Assembly: GCF_051020975.1 (NCBI RefSeq)
Contig: NC_135034.1
Location: forward strand, 372,001-436,000
From: Osmia lignaria lignaria
Taxonomy: Eukaryota; Arthropoda; Insecta; Hymenoptera; Megachilidae
Length of the DNA stretch: 64,000 nt
Reading direction: 5' to 3'
Both the position numbers and the translations under genes were made by a program. Under the pieces are notes generated by a model. It had not been told where the DNA came from. It worked only from the letters and a program-made list of their open reading frames with translations, and searched no databases. This document shows positions 59,645-64,000 of this stretch, piece by piece. The first letter of the stretch is position 1; every line of letters starts with the position of its first letter.

Positions 59645-62004
59645 CATCCCACAGATCAATGTACATTAACAACAACATCATTCATGCGATAGCTAAATTG
59701 GATATAATGTAATATACTGATCCCTGCCCACCGGTCAATGTACATTTAATAACAACATCGTTCATACTATATCCACATTAGGTATAATGTAATATAGTGA
59801 TTACGTCCCACAGATCAATGTACCTACATTTAATAACAATATCCTTAGTACTATACCCACATTACACATAATGTAATATACTGATTCCTTCCCACAGATC
59901 AATGTACATTTAACAACAACATCATTCATACTATATCTACAATGGATATAATGTAATATACTGATCCCTGCCCATAGTTCAATGTACCTATATTTAATAA
60001 CAATATCATTAGTACTATATCCACATCACATATAATGTAATATACTGATTCCTTCCCACAGGTCAATGTACATACAATAGCAAAATCGTTATTACTATAT
60101 CTACATTAGGTATAATGTAATGTATTTACTACATCCTACAGATCATTGTACATTTAATAAGATCATTCATGCTATAGCTAAATTGGATATAATGTAATAT
60201 ACTCACCCCTTCCCACAGATCAAGGTACCTACATTTAATAACAATATCATTATTACTACATCTACATTAGATATAATGCAATATACGGATTCCTTCCCAC
60301 AGATCAATGTACATTTAATAACAACATCATTCATACTATAACTACATTGGATATAATGTAATATACTGATCCCTCCCCACAGATCAATGTACATTTTATA
60401 ACAACATCATTCATACTATATCTACATTGGATATAATGTAATATACTGATCCCTTCCCATACGTCAATGTACATATAATAGCAAAATCGTTATTACTATA
60501 TCTACATTAGGTATAATGTAATGTACTGATCCCTGCCCACCGGTCAATGTACATTTAATAACAACATCGTTCATACTATATCCACATTAGGTATAATGTA
60601 ATATAGTGATTACGTCCCACAGATCAATGTACCTACATTTAATAACATTATCATTAATACTATATCTACATGAGACATAATGATATATACTAATCCCTGC
60701 CCACAGATCAATGTATATTTAATAGCGATATCATTATTAGTATATCTACATTAGATATAATGTTATATACTGATCCCTGCCCACAGTTCAATGTTCCTAT
60801 ACTTAATAACAATATCATTAGTACTATATCCACATCATATATAATGTAATATACTGATTCCTTCCCACAGATCAACGTAGATTTAATAACAACATCATTC
60901 ATACAATATCAACACCAGGTATAATGTAATATAGTGATTACATCCCACAGATCAAGGTACATTTTATAACAACATCGTTCATACTATATCTACGGTGGAT
61001 ATAATGTAATATACTGATCCCTTCCCACAGACCAAGGTGCCTACATTTAGTAACAATATCATTCATACTATATCAACACTAGGTATAATGTAATATAGTG
61101 ATTACATCCCACAGATCAAGGTACATTTTATAACAACATCGTTCATACTATATCTACATTGGATATAATGTAATATAATGATCCCTTCCCACAGACCAAG
61201 GTGCCTACATTTAGTAACGATATCATTATTACTATAACTACATTAGATATAATGTTATATACTGATCCCTGCCCACAGTTCATTGTACCTATACTTAATA
61301 ACAATATCATTAGTTGTATATCCACATCATATATAATGTAATATACTGATTCCTTCCCACGGATCAACGTAGATTTAATAACAACATCATTCATGCTATA
61401 TCAACACTAGGTATAATGTAATATAGTGATTACATCCCACAGATCAAGGTGCCTACATTTTGTAACAATATCATTATTACTATATCTTCATTAGATATAA
61501 TGTAATATACTAATCCCTGCCCACAGATCAATGTATATTTAGTAGCGATATCATTATTACTATATCTACATTGGATATAATGTAATATACTGAACCCTCC
61601 CCACAGATCAATGTACCTACATTTAACAACAATATCATTAGTACTACGTCCACATTGCATATAATGTAATATACTGATTCCTTGCCACAGATCAGTGTAC
61701 ATTTAATAACAACATCATTCATTACATATCTATATTGGGTACAATGTAATATAGTGATTACATCCCACAGATTGATGTACATGTAATATCGATATCATTA
61801 TTACTATATCTACATTAGATATAATGTAATATACTGATCCCGGCCCATAGTTCAATGTACCTATATTTAATAACAATATCATTAGTACTATATCCACATC
61901 ACATATAATGTAATATACTGATCCCTTCCCACAGATCAATGTACATTTAGTAACACCATCATTCATACTATATCTACACTAGGTATAATGTAACATAGTG
62001 ATTA
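59645..62004 (+). repeat. Segment pair I, copy 2
   Basis: Second member of the 2,360-bp tandem. After 62,004 the array departs to GTACATTTAATAAC with CATTCATAATATAAC, as at 13,550. Confidence 0.93.
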
Positions 62005-62303
62005 CATCCCACAGATCAATGTACATTTAATAACAACATCATTCATAATATAACTACATTGGATATAATGTAATATACTGATCCCTTCCCACAGATCAAT
62101 GTACATATAACAGCAACATCGTTAGTACTATATCTGCATTAGGTATAATGTAATCTAGTGACTACATCCCACAGATCATTGTACGTTTAATAACACCATC
62201 ATTCATGCTATAGCTAAATTGGATATAATGTAATATACTCACCCCTTCCCACAGATCAAGGTACCTACATTTAATAACAATATCATTATTACTACATCTA
62301 CAT

Positions 62304-62572
62304 TGGATATAAAGTAATATACTGAACCCTCCCCACAGATCAATGTACCTACATTTAACAACAATATCATTAGTACTACGTCCACATTGCATATAATGTA
62401 ATATACTGATTCCTTGCCACAGATCAGTGTACATTTAATAACAACATCATTCATTACATATCTATATTGGGTACAATGTAATATAGTGATTACATCCCAC
62501 AGATTGATGTACATGTAATATCGATATCATTATTACTATATCTACATTAGATATAATGTAATATACTGATCC
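62304..62572 (+). repeat. 732-bp local step, copy of 61,572-61,840
   Basis: From TTGGATATAAAGTAATATAC the sequence jumps back to the CTGAACCCTCCCC succession seen nine monomers earlier (offset 732). The monomer at the junction is a chimera: AAAGTAAT from the 84-bp class joined to CTGAACCC from another class. Copies part at 62,573 (CCCTGCCCACCGG against CCCGGCCCATAG). Confidence 0.85.
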
Positions 62573-62775
62573 CTGCCCACCGGTCAATGTACATTTAATA
62601 ACAACATCGTTCATACTATATCCACATCACATATAATGTAATATACTGATCCCTTCCCACAGATCAATGTACATTTAGTAACACCATCATTCATACTATA
62701 TCTACACTAGGTATAATGTAACATAGTGATTACATCCCACAGATCAATGTACATTTAATAACAACATCATTCATA

Positions 62776-64000
62776 ATATAACTACATTGGATATAATGTA
62801 ATATACTGATCCCTTCCCACAGATCAAGGTATCTACATTTAATAACAATATCATTATTACTATATCTGCACTAGATATAATGCAATATACGGATTCCTTC
62901 CCACAGATCAATGTACATTTAATAACAACATCATTCATACTATAACTACATTGGACATAATGTAATATACTGATCCCTTCCCACAGATCAATGTACCTAC
63001 ATTTAATAACAATATCATTAGTACTACGTCCACATTACATATAATGTAGTATACTGATTCCTTCTCTCAGATCAGTGTAGATTTAATAACAACATCCTTC
63101 ATACTATATCAACACTAGGTATAATGTAATATACTGATCCCTTCCCACAGACCAAGGTGCGTACATTTAGTAACAATACCATTATTACTATATCTACGTT
63201 AGATATAATGTAATATACTGATCCCTGCCCACCGGTCAATGTACATTTAATAACAACATCGTTCATACTATATCCACATTAGGTATAATGTAATATAGTG
63301 ATTACGTCCCACAGATCAATGTACCTACATTTAATAACAATATCCTTAGTACTATATCCACATTACACATAATGTAATATACTGATTCCTTCCCACAGAT
63401 CAATGTACATTTAACAACAACATCATTCGTACTATATCTACATTGGATATAATGTAATATACTGATCCCTTCCCACAGATCAATGTACCTACATTTAATA
63501 ACAATATCCTTAGTACTATATCCACATTACACATAATGTAATATACTGATTCCTTCCCACAGAACAATGTACATTTAATAACCCCATCATTCATACTATA
63601 TCTACACGAGGTATAATGTAATATAGTGATTACATCCCCCAGATCAATGTACATATAACAACAACATCATTCATACTATATCTACATTGGATATAATGTA
63701 ATATACTGATCCCTTCCCAAAGGTCAATGTACATATAATAGCATAATCGTTATTACTATATCTACATTAGGTATAATGTAATGTATTAACTACATCCTAC
63801 AGATCATTGTACATTTAATATCATCATTCATGCTATAGCTAAATTGGATATAATGTAATATACTGATTCCTTCCCACAGATCAATGTACATTTAATAACA
63901 ACACTATTCATACTATATCTACACTAGGTATAATGTAATGTGGTGATTACATCCCACAGATCAATGTACATTTAATAATATCATTCATACTATAACTACA
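62776..64000 (+). repeat. Segment pair J, copy 2 (runs off window end)
   Basis: Matches 46,546-47,770 at offset 16,230, sharing the rare TTGGACATAATG (62,951 and 46,721). One difference is CTACGTTAG near 63,197 against CTACATTAG. The match continues to the last base, so the true end lies outside. Confidence 0.9.

Larger units (their letters stand above)
1..64000 (+). repeat. Satellite DNA array, ~80-bp monomer, fills the window
   Basis: Every line shows the same unit, starting near GATCAATGTACAT, passing through a central TATAATGTAATATACTGAT and ending in CCCTTCCCACA. All units read in the same direction; I saw no inverted monomer and no interrupting unique sequence. Lengths are mainly 80 and 84 bp with 77- and 79-bp minority classes, so about 790 monomers fit. 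The 80-bp form has 30 A, 27 T, 17 C and 6 G. The array enters and leaves the window mid-pattern. This is typical of eukaryotic heterochromatic or centromeric satellite DNA. Location (centromere, subtelomere, interstitial) cannot be told from sequence alone. No gene was found anywhere in the array. Confidence 0.98.

Noticed and set aside
1..64000. About 100 reverse-strand open reading frames of 60-112 codons encoding variants of a hydrophobic peptide (GSVYYIISNVDIVLMILLLN)
   Set aside because: They are the satellite read backwards. Frames stay open through 84-bp units (28 codons) and shift or stop in 80-bp units. They begin and end at arbitrary monomers, copy the duplication pattern, and show no codon-level constraint. 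All long frames lie on one strand because the monomers share one orientation.
1..64000. CRISPR array (short repeats at regular spacing)
   Set aside because: There are no unique spacers: the whole 80-bp unit is repeated with low divergence, over hundreds of units and with no cas genes.
1..64000. Transposon, retroelement or Helitron origin (terminal repeats, target-site duplications, internal coding remnants)
   Set aside because: No non-monomer sequence, terminal inverted repeat, poly(A) tail or transposase-like frame is visible in the window. An origin from an element's internal repeats cannot be tested here.
1..64000. tRNA, rRNA, snRNA genes or telomeric repeats
   Set aside because: No TTAGGG-type runs, tRNA A/B boxes in order, or GC-rich rRNA-like stretches. 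Composition is uniform throughout.
1..64000. Inverted monomers or orientation switch points
   Set aside because: Every line reads GATCAATGTAC to CCCACA left to right. I saw no TGTGGG...GTACATTGATC tract on the + strand.

Overview
The whole 64,000-base window is one uninterrupted tandem satellite array. I find no protein gene, RNA gene, transposon, CRISPR array or unique-sequence island. The unit is an AT-rich monomer of about 80 bp. The commonest 80-bp form has 23 G/C bases, about 29% GC. Monomers run head to tail in one orientation from the first base to the last, roughly 790 in all, and the array continues past both ends. A eukaryotic, probably animal, heterochromatic or centromere-like satellite assembled from long reads is the most natural reading. 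I do not recognise the monomer and cannot name the species.

Monomer level. Each unit starts at GATCAATGTAC (or GGTC, GTTC, GATT variants) and ends in a pyrimidine-rich CCCTTCCCACA or CCCTGCCCACA. Four length classes recur: 80 bp (main), 84 bp (4-bp insertion giving GTACCTACATT), 79 bp (GTACATTAACAAC) and 77 bp (GATCATTGTACATTTAATAA followed by CATC, with TAGCTAAATTGG). Two dyads recur: AATGTACATT near the start (AATGTA-CC-TACATT in 84-mers) and TACATTA-N4-TAATGTA in the middle. The + strand also carries TACTGAT plus a pyrimidine tract plus CAG in most units, which resembles a vertebrate branch point and 3' splice site.

Higher-order level. The array is a mosaic of nested segmental duplications, not one regular higher-order repeat. 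Pairs read by eye include 1-3,694 with 14,601-18,458 (offset 14,600, then 14,764); 3,705-5,775 with 6,520-8,590 (2,815); 10,709-11,467 with 11,765-12,523 (1,056); about 15,630-24,031 with 26,268-35,883 (10,638, then 11,852); about 34.7-40.1 kb with 40.2-45.9 kb (5,452, 5,289, 5,941); about 24.25-29.33 kb with 42.28-47.28 kb (18,036, 17,873, 17,950); 49,518-52,863 with 54,721-58,066 (5,203); 57,285-59,644 with 59,645-62,004 (2,360); and 46,546-47,770 with 62,776-64,000 (16,230). Within pairs, copies differ by few substitutions and by indels that are almost always whole monomers (77, 163, 164, 244, 652, 1,214 bp), as expected from unequal exchange.

Coding potential. The reverse strand has many open frames of 60-112 codons encoding variants of one hydrophobic peptide. 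They are translations of the repeat: 84-bp monomers (28 codons) keep frame and 80-bp monomers shift it. They are not annotated as genes. All boundaries below were aligned by eye and are good to a few bases to a few tens of bases.
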